A DNA stretch of 64,000 bases from Pseudocercospora fijiensis CIRAD86. Its lineage: Eukaryota; Ascomycota; Dothideomycetes; Mycosphaerellales; Mycosphaerellaceae. The position numbers and the translations under genes are program-made. Positions 23,151-34,802 of this stretch are shown here, piece after piece. Location: NCBI RefSeq assembly GCF_000340215.1, contig NW_006921545.1, positions 64,071-128,070 on the forward strand, read 5' to 3'. Below the pieces are notes generated by a model. The model was not told the origin of the DNA. It saw only the letters and a list, made by a program, of their open reading frames with translations, and did not search any database. The number at the start of each line of letters is the position of its first letter. Positions within the stretch are counted from its first letter, which is position 1.

Positions 23151-24413
23151 CGAAAACAAATAATAGCGACGACGACGTAGTAAGGCCCTATTAAATACTA
23201 GACTATTCTAGCCGTCGTTTAGGACCTATAACCCTTCTAGAACTATACTAATTACTTAAATTTAGTAACTTTTTATACTAGCCTTACGCCCGATTTTTAC
23301 TAGTAGAATAATAAAAAACAATATTATATATAAGCATCGTGCCCTAATTTTCCTAACGGATTCTATATCGTATCGAAAACTAAACGGAATAGACATTTTT
23401 TTATAGGAGTTAGTACGGTAAACGTACGAGATAGCTATTTTAGGAGGAGGCTAGTTTTTTTCGAATATTAAAAATATCCTATGCCCTTAAATAAATCGCT
23501 ACTATTTTATACTACTTCCTTATCGAATTAAATATTTAATACTACTCACCTACTACTACTATGCCTAACCCTAACCCTGTCGTGCTAACTAAGCGGACCG
23601 GGGTATTTCCGAGGGACGGTCCCGACGAAATACGTCGATAGAGCCGTCTATAGAATCGTTTTATATAGCTTAGATAGTAAGTTTCTATAAAAGATAAGGG
23701 TATAATAGCCCTAATACTATACTATATTACCCTAATTAGATCGAACCCTAACCCTATACTAGCTATTTAGCCGTTAAAATATCGTAGATAGTTAGTAGAA
23801 ATTTACTACGATTTATTTACTTACCTAGATATTTTATTCTAGTTCCCTTAAATTTTTAGCTAACTTTTGTTAGTACTTAGGACCAAAAATATTAGTACGA
23901 CTATTTTATACTACTTATTCGATAGCTAGAACGTTAGAATAAATCTATAGTACTCGATATAATTTATTTACCTACTTAGAGATTTAATAAAAATTCCTTT
24001 AAATTTCTACCTAAATTTTATAAGACCCTACCCTTAGAACCCTTATTATTACTAGTAGAATACTTCTAAGTCGTAGTTCTAGGCCTATTATATCGAGTAT
24101 AATACGCAGAAACCGCCCTAGTATTTTTATTAATTTATTAAAATTACTTCTAGGCAAGTGTAACGCTTAGCAGCCCTAGTATAACGCTTAGCAGCCCTAG
24201 TGTAACGCTTGGCAACCCTAGTGTAACGCTTGGCAGCCCTAGCCCGAGAAACCCGAAAACAAATAATAGCGACGACGACGTGGCAAGGCTCTATTAAACA
24301 CTAGACTATTCTAGCCGTCGTTTAGGACCTATAACCCTTCTAGAACTATACTAATTACTTAAATTTAGTGACTTTTTATACTAGCCCTAAGCCTAATTTT
24401 TACTAGTAGAATA
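22998..24413. repeat. TRIM-like direct repeats flanking ~0.73 kb
   Basis: 22998-23309 and 24040-24413 are direct repeats sharing the minisatellite unit, a GAAACCCGAAAACAAATAAT block, GCGACGACGACGT and TAGCCGTCGTTTAGGACCTA, in the same order. The second copy has extra 21-bp units (CCTAGTGTAACGCTTGG). The interior (23310-24039) has no gene and few traces. The layout fits a short non-autonomous terminal-repeat element or a segmental duplication. No primer-binding site was identified. Confidence 0.55.
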
Positions 24414-24546
24414 GTATAGCGGCTAGCTTACAGGTCTTATTAATACCTTCCAGGTAGCTACTATAATAGTAGAGTATTATAATAAACTTCTAAAGGAAAG
24501 GGGTTAGGTAAGATACGCTTACTACCTATAACGATTAAACCTTATA

Positions 24547-24721
24547 TATTAGAATACTTTAGAATATACGAGGCTAGTTAGATTTATAAGTAAGAGAAGG
24601 AAAAGGAAGCTAAAAGATTATTTACTTACAGCCTATAATTCCTAGCGCTAGGGTATATAAGTAGCTAGTAAGTCCTCTATCTAAATACTAAGTAATTCTA
24701 TCGGTTTACTACTTATCTATA
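24547..24721 (+). repeat. Copia 5' LTR
   Basis: Pairs with 29140-29313. The two LTRs differ at roughly one base in eight, mostly transitions, so they cannot be used for simple insertion dating. Confidence 0.88.
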
Positions 24722-24739
24722 ATAGTTATAAGCCCGGTA

Positions 24740-27700
24740 TATAAGTAAAGAACGAGAAGGTTTAAGGAAATACCTTATTAGGGAGATCCGCTTATATAAG
24801 CTTAAACTTTATCCAAGGTTACTCTATAAATCGAAAAAAGCGAATAACTTCGAACGATAATATAATAACGCTTATTACTCTACTATAGACGCCGGTCTAT
24901 ACGCAAAAAGAACCGACTAAAATAAAGTAAACAATCTAAAAATCTTATTAATAGGACTACTACAAGTTAGGAAATCTAACGATAAAGATATCTACTACTA
25001 AGACGACTATAGACGCCGGTCTATACGCGAAAAGAACCGACTAAAATAAAGTAAACAATCTAAAAATCTTATTAATAGGACTACTATAAGTTAGGAAATC
25101 TAACTATAAAGATATCTACTACTAAGACGACTATCGGCGCGGTAAAGGGAGCTCCGTAACTTACTACCGAGAACTATACTATCTAGATTAGTCTAATTTA
25201 AAACTATCTATCCGAAGAGGGCTTTTAGAAGTAAAGGAATAGTATACCGGAATCTATAAGCCGAGATTTAACTAGGGTAGAAGAAGCTATAGATAAAGAC
25301 GTAAAGGCGGTTACTTTTATTTAGTCTATAGCCGGGGATAAGCGTATATACCTCCTAGGACTACGTACGACTAAGAAGGTAATCGAAAAAATATAGGAAG
25401 TAAGCGAAGTATCGACTAAGGGATAGGTTTCGACGCTACTCTTCCGTTTCTACTCTCCTAAGGCTCTTAAGGATATCGATACTACGGCTTTAGCTCTTAC
25501 GTAAATCTAATCTAAGAGTAAGGCTACGGATAAAGACGAAACTCGCTCGGAGGCCTCTAAGAAGGTAGTCCTTATATCGTCTTTAGGATTAGAGTATTTA
25601 TCTACTATATTCGCTCTAAAAGTATCTAGTTTATCTACTCTTTCCTACGAGGAACTAGTTTAACGACTACGGGACGTTAAAGAGACTATTACTACTTCTA
25701 AAAACAATAAAGTAGTAGCCTAATATACTAAGGATTTAGCGAAAGATAAGGTCGGTAATAGAAAGAAGGGCAATATAGCTAATATACCTATTAAAGCTAA
25801 AGGAAAGACATATTACTATTAGTAAAAGGTCGGTTACTTTAAACAGGACTATAGGAAGTATAAAAGGGACTAAACGAACGGAAACATCTAAGAAAATAAT
25901 AAGAAGGATTCTAAGATCGCGGCTTAGATAGCTATCGATTCTATAACTCGACTATCTAATAAAAGGAATTAGATTCTAGACTCTAGAAATACTAGATATA
26001 TATCTAATAATAAGAACTACTTTACGGACTATAAGGAATAAACTAGAAACGTTATCTAGTAAATAGTAAAACGATAAAGATCGCGGGACCCGGTATAATC
26101 CTCGTTCGATTTAAGGAAATCCCGACTACGATTCCGGACGTTATATACGTACCCGAGATCGGCTATAACCTGTATTAGATAAGCTAAGTCTCGGAACGAG
26201 GGATTACAACCTTATTTACTAAGGAAGAGGCTATACTTCGAAGAGAAACTAAAGAACTAGCTAAAGATATATAAGTCGGAAGATTCTATATTCTAAAGAA
26301 ATCCGGATCTATCGGAACTTTAATAGTAGCTACTACTACGACTAAATGTACTAATCTACTTTAGTATCGACGCCTAGGATATTCGGGAAACGAAAAACAA
26401 CTTAAGGTATATAAAGTACTAATAGGAGACCCGGAGCTTACGACGCTAAATAAGTCTTACGAGACTTATATTATAATAAAGTCTAATAGGCGATAGAGTT
26501 AAGAGGAACCCGAGAAGGTATAAGGTTGCCTAGATAGGGTATATATCGACTTTTAGAGTCCGTATAAGTACGATACCTTAGGAGGAAATAGGTATATACT
26601 AACGACTACGGACGACGCTACGAGACGGTTATATATCCGTCTTACTCGCTATAGAAGCGACGTATACGAAGCCTTTAAGGCTTAGAAAGACGAGGCCGAA
26701 CTTAAAACTAGGAAGAAACTAAACGCCGTAAGAATCAATAACGCTCCGGAGCTTATAAAAGCTTCTAAGGCCTATCTAGGACTACGAGTCGAATCTATAA
26801 CGCCCTATACTCTAGAATAGAGTAGGGTAGTAGAGAAACAAAACTATACTATTATATCTAAGGTATAGGTAGCTTTAGAAGGATCCGGATTATTAAAGCG
26901 ATTTTAGGGCGAAGTAACCTATACGATAACCTGTTTATATAATAGGCTATATATTAAAGGAAGAAATATAACTCCTAGGAAGCTCTATACTAGAAGAAAG
27001 CCTAGCGGAGAATACTTACGAGTATTCGGCTATCTAGCCTATCTATTTATTCCTAAAGAGAAAAGTAAAAATAAGCGAGAAAAGACGGCATTTCTAGAAG
27101 TCTTTATCGGATATACGAAGTCTACGAAATAGTATAGAATCTATAATACTAAAACGAACGCTATTAGGAGGATCTATACTAGCGTTAAATTCGACGAATT
27201 AACTAAGGGAAGTAGCCTACTATCTAAAGAAGACCTACCTACTCTATAGCCTATTATAGATAGCGGCGACGACGATATCGATCTCCTAGATAAAGGAGAA
27301 TCTAAGGAAATAGAGGGAGAGTCCGAAGCCGAAGATAATACTCCGAAACTATAAAATAAAGAAGATAGTTTAAATAACGACGATAAAAGAATAACTCGAG
27401 AACCGTCTACTACTCCTATAGCTTCGAATATAAATAAAGGAGGACTAAGAAAGTCTACGAGGGTCCCTAGGATACCGAAGAGACTAACGGACGAGATAGG
27501 GCTAGTAGCTCTAAAAGTCGACTATCGAAAGGCTTTCGAAATATAGTTACCTACCTCGGAGACCTATACGGAAGCTATTAGCGGCCCTTACTCCTAATAA
27601 TAGAAAGACGCTATTAATGAATATATTGGGTCCTTAACGGCTAATAATACTTACGAGATTATCGACTATTCTAAGCTAAAGGACGGAAAAGGGCAAACAA

Positions 27701-29095
27701 ACGTTATTATTCTAAAATAGGGGTTAAAAGTAAAAGTACTACGAACGGACAAATCGATAAGTCTAAGGCGAGATTAGTAGGAAAGGGCTTTATATAACGC
27801 TATAGAATCGATTACTTTAAGACGGTTTTACCAACAACACGTCTCGAAAGCCTATGTCTTCTCTAGGTTCTCCTAGCTATCGCCGCTAGTAAAGGACTTA
27901 ATATATTCTAAATAGATAGAGTAAGTACCTATCTACTCGGAGAACTAATAGAGGAAGTCTATCTAGCTACCCTAGAAGGCCGAGACGTTCCCGGAAGTAA
28001 TAAGATACTTATACTCCTAAAGGGAGTACTAGGACTAAAACAATCCGAACGAGTTTAGAGTAAGACAATTACGGCTTTCTTCGAAGAATAAGACCTCTAC
28101 GCTATACCTACGGTTAAATCGGTCTTTGTTAATACCGACTATCTACTAATAGTCGCGTTATACGTCGACGATCCTATTATACTAGTAAAGATAGAAGCGA
28201 AGGTTAAACTACTAAAAGACAGGCTTATAAAGAGATTTAAAATAAAGGATCTAGGTCCCGCTAAGTTTATACTAGATATACGAATCGAGAGAGAGGCCGA
28301 CGGGTCTATACTACTAGATTAAAGATACTATATCGAAAATACGCTTAGAGAAAAGGGCTTAGATCTAGACGAAACCTTTCGAGTATCGACTCCGGCGAGC
28401 GGATACGCGAGTCTACTACCTTCTATAAAGGCCGAGGAGGTAGTAGATATCCGTAAATACGCTAATCCTCGGTAAATACGGCTAGAAGATATTACGAAGG
28501 AGGTATCTACGGCCTTAGATATCTAGGAAATACTCGGGACTACTATATAAAGTATAGTCCTATCCTTAGGAACGAAAACGGTATAAGTACTTTAGTTACT
28601 CGTCTACTAGTTATCTATACTAATTTAAACTACGTAGCGGACTCGACTAGAAAGTTAATAATAGGATATATATCGCTATTAGTCCGCGGTCCTATACCCT
28701 AGTCTACTAAACTATAGAGGTCCGTAACTACTAGTACTATAGAAGCCGAATACTTAGCGCTATCCTACGCTATAAAAAAAGCTATTTAGATCCGGAATCT
28801 CCTCGAGTAAGTTAAATACCCTAAGTAAGACAACTATAAAGAAATTCTAACTATTGATAGGGATAATAAGGTAGCTAATACTTTAGTACGAAATCCGGAA
28901 TTTTATTCTAGAACGAAATATATCGACGTAGCGGTATACTACGTACGGATACTAGTTAAGGATAAACAAGTCGATATAAAGTATATTCCGACTAAAGACT
29001 AACTAGCGGATTTCGTTACTAAACCCCTAATAAAAGGGAAGTTCGAAGATAACGTAAAAGGAGTCCTAGGGAAAAAAACGATTAAGAAGAATTAG
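24740..29095 (+). pseudogene. Copia gag-pol polyprotein (RIP-inactivated)
   Basis: Order along the plus strand: Gag with a 123-bp (41-codon) tandem duplication (units at 24888 and 25011), then a zinc knuckle near 25810. There the Cys and His codons have become Tyr (YYYQQKVGYFKQDYRKY; ancestral CYxCxxxGHFxxDC). Integrase follows with VYIDFQSPYKYD and TTTDDATRRLY, NNAPELIKASKAYLG and ITPYTLEQ (catalytic Asp, Asp; copia style). Reverse transcriptase shows the copia active site as ALYVDDPIILV near 28160 and DLGPAKFILDIRIER. RNase H has STIEAEYLALSYAIKKA, and the end reads VDIKYIPTKDQLADFVTKPL. Interruptions are TAA/TAG. It would have encoded the proteins for copying RNA to DNA and integration in virus-like particles; none can be made now. 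Confidence 0.93.
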
Positions 29096-29139
29096 GACTT
29101 AGCTATTTAATTTACGACTAGATAGCTAAGTAGAGGGAG

Positions 29140-29313
29140 TATTAGAATACTCGAGAATATACTAGACTATTTAGATTTATAAGTAAGAAAAGGAGAAGGT
29201 AGCTAAAAGATTATTTACTTACAGCTTATAATTCTTAGCGCTAGGGTATATAAGTAGCGAGTAAGTTCTTTATTAGATAGTAAGTAATTCTATTAGTTTA
29301 CCGCTTACCTATA
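29140..29313 (+). repeat. Copia 3' LTR
   Basis: Preceded by a purine tract AGTAGAGGGAG (polypurine-like). Matches the 5' LTR over its whole length. Confidence 0.88.
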
Positions 29314-30880
29314 GTACTATAGTCCGTACTAATCCTATACTCTTTCCTAAGAGTTAAATCTATCTATAAGCTTATCTTTTAGATCTAAGGTATAGGTAGA
29401 AGGCCTATACTCTATACTTAGGCGTTATAGCCCGCGCTAGACTTATAATTTACTTAAGAGCCTCTATATTACTAACTAGTAGGACTACTAGCTCCTATTA
29501 GCTTACGTACTCGGGATTAAAGGAGTATATAGAGGTTAATTAGTTTATAGAAACTAAAAATAGAAGTCTACTAGCGAAGTCTTACCTAATTTCTATAACG
29601 AGATAACTATATCGACGTTACTAGTCTATTAATCGAAAAGTAGCTCTACTACGAGGTAGTATAATAGAGTTATTCTTACTTAGATCCTCGATAGTCGATA
29701 GAATATATAGATATATAGACTTCGGTTTAGCGAAAGTATATAGTAGGAGCCCTTAATATCCTAATAAGAAAGCGATTAAGGGATCGAAAGAAATTTAGTT
29801 ACTAGATAGAGTATACTATAAGGCAACTCCGTAGAGTTATATATATCCGCGCGCTCTATAGCGAGGATTAATATACGTAATTTTATCTAGCCGTAGAACC
29901 TAATCTAAGCCTAGTTTAATAGTAGAATTCTTTACTAATCTACTTAAGAAATCTAGTAGGGATTAGACTAAGATATCTATACTAAAAGTCTCCTAGGAAA
30001 ATTAGAGCTAGTACTTAACTATCGGTATACTAAAATATATTATTAAACTATAATACCTAGGTATAGACGCAAATATAAAATTGAATTTTCTCTAGGCTAT
30101 ACTATTACTACTAGTAATAGTAAAGGGAACCTAATTTAGATAGTATTACGCCGTCTCTATTTAGTCTTTTAATATTTGCTAATAGATAAGATAGAAAGAA
30201 AAGAAATAACTACGTCTCAGACGATTCGCGAGTCGTATCTACTAAGATAAGGCCTCGCTTTAAGGTATATTTATTATTATATCTAAGACGTTAAGATAGG
30301 TATAAAGAAGAGATCTTACGGAAAGCCTTTAACTCTATAGTCGCTTCTAAGCTCTTATTCCCTTAAAAGAGTCTCGTTATCCTTATACGCGTAAGTCCCT
30401 ATTTTTATACGCTCTATATTAAAGCTCTATCTCGTATTATAGTACTTTATTAGGACGAGAATATACTAGATTACGCCTAAATTATCTACGCTCGGATATA
30501 GCCTAGCCCTAAGAGTCCTACCTTTTACCTTTTCTATAGTCGAGTATAATCTCTATACTTAGTTACTACTAAACGTATAATATTTCCTAAGAAGAGTTAT
30601 TATTACTATAATTAAACTCTTTACTAATCTCTATTACTATTACTCTACTATCGCGAACGTCTATATATACTAACTATACTTATATACTATACTATACTCT
30701 TACGATATACTATAGCCTAAGGCTTTACTTCGACTATATATATCTTAGAAGCGGTTAAAGTAGCTATAGGTATAGGCTATTAACCTAGTAGAGCTTAAAA
30801 GGGTAAGATAAGGCTATAATAATAATATCCTACTCGATTATTAATACTCGTAAGAAGTCTACCTCTACTAGGCTTATCGC
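29314..30880 (+). pseudogene. Decayed unknown coding tract
   Basis: From ~29750 the plus strand reads coherent protein with TAA/TAG as Gln: RTQSKPSLIVEFFTNLLKK, ILKYIIKLQYLGIDANIKLN, LKESRYPYTRKSLFLYAL, REYTRLRLNYLRSDIAQ and a Tyr/Leu-rich end near 30740. It is one frame for long stretches. I do not recognise the family, and the start and end are not defined. It may be part of the element whose edge is the minisatellite at 30.9 kb. Confidence 0.35.
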
Positions 30881-30889
30881 GAAGGCTAC

Positions 30890-31265
30890 GTTTTTCTATC
30901 GGCGGCTACATTTTCACGGCGCTGCCTTTTCGCGGCGGCTGCATTTTTATAGTGCTGCTTTTTCGCGGCGGCTGCATTTTCACGGCGCTAGCCTTTTCGC
31001 GGCGGCTGCATTTTTACGGCGCTGCCTTTTTACGGCGGCTGCATTTTTACGGCGGCTGCATTTTCACAGCGGCTACATTTTCACGGCAGCTGCATTTTTA
31101 CAGCGGCTGCATTTTCACGGCGCTGCTTTGTCGCGGCCGCTGCTTTTTTGCAGCGCGGCTGCTTTTTTAGGGCGGCTGCTTTTTTACGGCGGCTGCTTTT
31201 TCACGGCGGCTGCTTTTCTACGGCGGCTGCTTTTCCGCGGCGGCTGCTTTTTCGCGGCGGCTGCT
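30890..31265. repeat. GC-rich ~17-bp minisatellite
   Basis: About twenty 16-18-bp units of the type CGGCGGCTGCATTTTTA or CGGCGGCTGCTTTTTTA. Because 17 is not a multiple of three, frames rotate and the open frames here are not genes. The array keeps many CpA/TpG sites (TGCA, TTCACGG), unlike the DNA to its left. Confidence 0.9.
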
Positions 31266-31360
31266 TTTTTATGTCTGCCGCCTTTTCATCCGCCGCTTTT
31301 TTATCTGCCGCTTTTTCATCCGCCGCTTTTTTATCCGCCGCTTTTCCTTCCGCCGCGTTT
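31266..31360 (-). repeat. 15-bp minisatellite coding KAADK/KAADE on minus strand
   Basis: Units of GCCGCTTTTTTATCC and GCCGCTTTTTCATCC alternate. Read on the minus strand from ATG at 31371 they give MRSKNAAEGKAADKKAADEK-type Lys/Ala repeats, resembling linker-histone-like tails. The frame closes with TGA once it enters the 17-bp array. The MULE insertion at 31377 lies just upstream of the ATG. A short gene broken by repeat growth, or chance, cannot be separated. Confidence 0.5.
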
Positions 31361-31376
31361 TTAGAACGCATCGTTG

Positions 31377-34300
31377 TATAGCTTAGCAAAAGCTAGTTAG
31401 CAATTCCCTCTTTACTATTTAGCAATTCTCAACCTATAAATAGCAAAGCGCTAGTGCCCGGCTCTTAGCGTTCTTGTTACTGTAAATAGCTAGAAATAGC
31501 ACTTTGCTAAGGGATGCGGCGCGTCGCGTCTTTTCTACTACAAACCTTATCTTATATCGATAGAATTTCAATAGTATAGACTAAACTAAGGTATTATTAT
31601 CGTTACTATGTCTTTCTTAGTATTACAGAGCGAGGCTCTAGTACCCTTAGCTTCTTAGGCTCTTTACGAGTCGTCTATTCTATCGCAAGGACTATATTTC
31701 GGTAGTAGTGCTAAAGACCGCTAAGCGGACGATTTCTTCTAAGATATTAAGTCGGTCGAAGGGTAGGGAGTAGTAGGTAGAAGCCCTATTACTAACAGTA
31801 GAATTAGAGATAAAGAGTCGGTCGAATTAGACGGTTTAAATAATAAGGAACGGCGTAAATACGAGCTCGAAAAGGAGGCGGAAGAGGAAGACTAGGGCAT
31901 AGAAGAATAGCTACCTATAGAGCTAACTAGTAAAGAGGTTACTACTAAGGTAGATAGATAGGCTAGAGGTAATACTAATGCTAAAGGCGAGACTAATAGT
32001 AATAAGGAAACTGTTTAACTATTGTTAGCACCTCCGAGGGACACTTATCGCTCTATAGATGCTGCCCTCTTAGCAGTTTAAGACTACGTAATAAGAGCCG
32101 GTTATTGTTAGGCTATTAAGTCCGGAAACAGGTCGAGGGCGAAGATCTATTAAAATACTAAGGTATAGGTATCTCGGTAGCTTCTTTATAACTAGGGCGG
32201 CACGCTATCTAATAAGGTAAAGACAAAGCGTCTAAACGCGGTCTCTGCGCGCAAGAAGTGTCTAGCATTACTTACGTTAAGTGCGTGTAATCCGAAGAAT
32301 CTAGAGGGTCGTTAGCAGGTTAGAAAGATAAGCGGCTAATATAACTATTAACCTAAGCCGCCTAAGTACTTCGCTATACATAGACGACGCTAGCGTAACG
32401 AGAAGATTAAGAAGATAATTGTCGACGATCTAAACGCTAATACCGCCGTATATACGATACTACATAGGTTGATAGACATAAAAGAATGTAAGTATTAAGG
32501 CAGTCGCATTTCTTAAATGCACTCGGCCGAGATTCGGCCTAAGCCTAATTTCCTCCTAAATTATACTCTTCCTTACTCTCTCTATAAATAACACACTAAC
32601 AACTACATTCTATAGGTATATAGCTAGCTAAAGACATCGCCAATGTTTGAGCCTATATACGGAAGGCAGCGTAAGGCGATCTAACCGCTTCTAAAGCGCT
32701 TTTTAAGCTGCTAGGCTAACTGGGTTTCTACTAGAAGAAGGAGGTAGATTTAGCCGGTAAACTCGATAAACTCCTCGTTCTCAACCCTTAAATAGCCGAG
32801 TTATATAAGTAGTATCCTAAGTACCTTATTATCGACAATACCTATAAGACAAACAAATACAACCGTCCACTTTTAAACATTATAGCAGGCACTAGAGTAG
32901 GTAATACTATTCCCTTTAGATACTATATTATAGGCAATAAGGACGAAGCTGCGTTTACCTAGTTTGCTAAGAACTTCAAGTCGCTTTGTAAGGTATACAA
33001 CCTGCCTCCGCTAGGCCTATAGGTTACAGATCGAGACCGTAGTTATATAAATGCCCTTAACAAGACATACCCTTAAACACCGGCTCTTATCTGCGCCTAG
33101 TATGTCTTTAAGAATGTCTAGGCTTAGGCTCGGAAGCTAATGCCTTAGAAGTAGGTTGTTAATAAAGAGACAGGCAAATCTAAGTAGCAAGACGACCCCG
33201 AATGTGCTATATTCGTAGACAACTTCCGTACCTATGTCTATACTAAGACAGAAGAAGAATTTAATACTAAGGACTAGTAGATAGCAAACTACGAGAACCC
33301 TTACTATATAACCCTTCGAGCCTATATTCTACGTAAATACTAGAGCTATAAGCACAAGCTAGTATACTGCTTCTAGTAGAAGAAGTTCCCCTTCTACGGG
33401 CAATTAGTTACTTCGAGAGCTAAAGGTGCTTACTTAATAATAAAGAAGTAGCTTGCTAGTAGGCGCTATAACATTCTTACCCTATTCCTTAAGCTAAAGC
33501 TATAGTAGGCTCTTCGCTATAGAGAGATAACTATACGCACTAGTCGTAAGCGGATCTAGGTACCTAGCAGTCTACGCCGACCTGAGTTTGCTAAAGCTAA
33601 CCTAAAGATCTACCGCAAGGCTCTATTTAAGGGCCTTAATTAGCTAAAGTTAGCGTACGACGAGATAGCTAAGCTTGCTAAGGAGCCTAGCAAACAACGC
33701 TCTTAGTACTTAGGCTGCTTTCGAGTTACTTAAGGTGTTGTCTATAAGCACACTATTATCGATACGATTAAGTTAACTAGATCCTTCGAATTCGACCCTT
33801 ATACGCACTTTAACCGACACTAGTATATCGATAAAGCCGCGGCTCTACTACGTACTATTGTCGAGGTAGAACGAGCTATCTAAGAGCTATCTACATTGCT
33901 AAACAACCGCCGTAGAAGAGGTAGAAGAGGTAGAGCGGCACCTAGAAGACACGTCCGTACTAATTAACGAGAGGCTTCTAGCTTCGAATACGTAGATTAG
34001 TTAAACCTAGCTTCTTAAAGAGGCCGTAGAAGGCGTACGAGGGCATCTATATAACAACCTCGTACTCGTGCGGCAATATAACAACTACGGCCTTTAGCTC
34101 CGCTAGTCTATATACCTACTAAGCGCTACGGCTTTATTAGCAACGATCTAGCTAGCATTTAAAGAGCCGCTATAGCACTCAATCGATAACGTCTAATAGC
34201 GCTAGTACCGCCTTACTCGGAGCGATAGTTTGTCTAGTTCTATAGTAGTTAACCTATACTACCGTATACTCTAGGTCTACCGGTAGCGATACAATATACT

Positions 34301-34725
34301 ATATTCGACTATCTACCGCTATTAAACTAACAGGTATACACCTAGCAATAGCACTAGTATATACTAGGTTCTATAGCTCTACTACTATCTATAGCACTAC
34401 TCCGTAGAGGTATATAGTAGTAGCAAGGTCTATAGTAGTAGTAGCTAGTACTATACCCTCATAGTTATTAGTATATAGGTTATAGCAATCAATTCTAGTA
34501 GTCTTATATATCTACTTAACCGACAGCCTCCGGAAATGCCTTATTCTTAGCCCTTAGCGTTACTAGCATAGAAGGGTTCCTATATGCCCTTGCTTAGTTA
34601 CCTAATCGAGCATAAAGGGGTAGAAGTACACTATAAATCGTCCGTGCGCACTCTTGTCCGTATTAAGAAGAGGGAATTGCTAAATAGCAAAGAGGGAATT
34701 GCTAACTAGCTTTTGCCTATAGCTT
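31377..34725 (+). mobile_element. Mutator-like element (MULE) with TIRs and TSD
   Basis: Long terminal inverted repeats: 31385-31428 and 34674-34717 match in inverted orientation (GCAAAAGCTAGTTAGCAATT then CCCTCTTT(A/G)CTATTTAGCAATTC). They are flanked by the 8-bp direct repeat TATAGCTT (31377-31384 and 34718-34725). The element is 3,333 bp with one spliced transposase gene. RIP is milder than in neighbouring elements: many CA and TG remain. Confidence 0.9.
31608..34519 (+). pseudogene. MULE transposase (RIP-inactivated)
   Basis: ATG at 31608 (MSFLVLQSEALVPLASQAL). Exon 1 is 31608-32487; the intron 32488-32615 (128 bp) has GTAAGT, branch CACTAAC and acceptor CTATAG, and removing it restores the frame. 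Exon 1 carries an acidic stretch and a FAR1/WRKY-like region (DYVIRAGYCQAIKSGNRSRA; ancestral His/Cys positions). Exon 2 has the MULE catalytic block: YPKYLIIDNTYKTNKYNRPL (first Asp), FRYYIIGNKDEAAFTQF, LGLQVTDRDRSYINAL (second Asp), ICAQYVFKNVQAQARK (ancestral CWHV.KN), then a helical C-half with FKGLNQLKLAYDE. The tail is Gln/Tyr-rich with short polyglutamine runs and its true stop is uncertain. Stops are TAA/TAG. It would cut and paste the element through the ~43-bp terminal repeats. Confidence 0.88.
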
Positions 34726-34802
34726 CGGCACTTCTTGCAGCTTTTCGTCCAATAGCATACTCTTTAACACGCCTTTATGCTTTGGTACGAAACTCCAGCT
34801 TG

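Larger units (their letters stand above)
24547..29313 (+). mobile_element. Ty1/copia retrotransposon with both LTRs
   Basis: Direct LTRs at 24547-24721 and 29140-29313 (175/174 bp) share a TTTATAAGTAAGA block, ATTATTTACTTACAGC and AGCGCTAGGGTATATAAGTAG. The usual TG..CA ends are TA..TA, as RIP would make them. A tRNA primer-site-like stretch (AGTTATAAGCCCGG) follows the left LTR. The inside is one gag-pol gene with integrase before reverse transcriptase, the copia order. Flanking 5-bp duplications are not evident. Fully inactivated by RIP. Confidence 0.93.

Noticed and set aside
30952..31389. Several overlapping ORFs of 60-80 codons on both strands
   Set aside because: By-products of a 17-bp repeat whose frame rotates. 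Only the 15-bp Lys/Ala part is kept, as a note.
1..34700. TAA/TAG reassigned to glutamine (ciliate-like genetic code)
   Set aside because: Island genes use CAA/CAG normally and end in TAA or TGA; the effect is confined to repeat DNA that also lacks CpA/TpG outside coding frames. RIP explains it.
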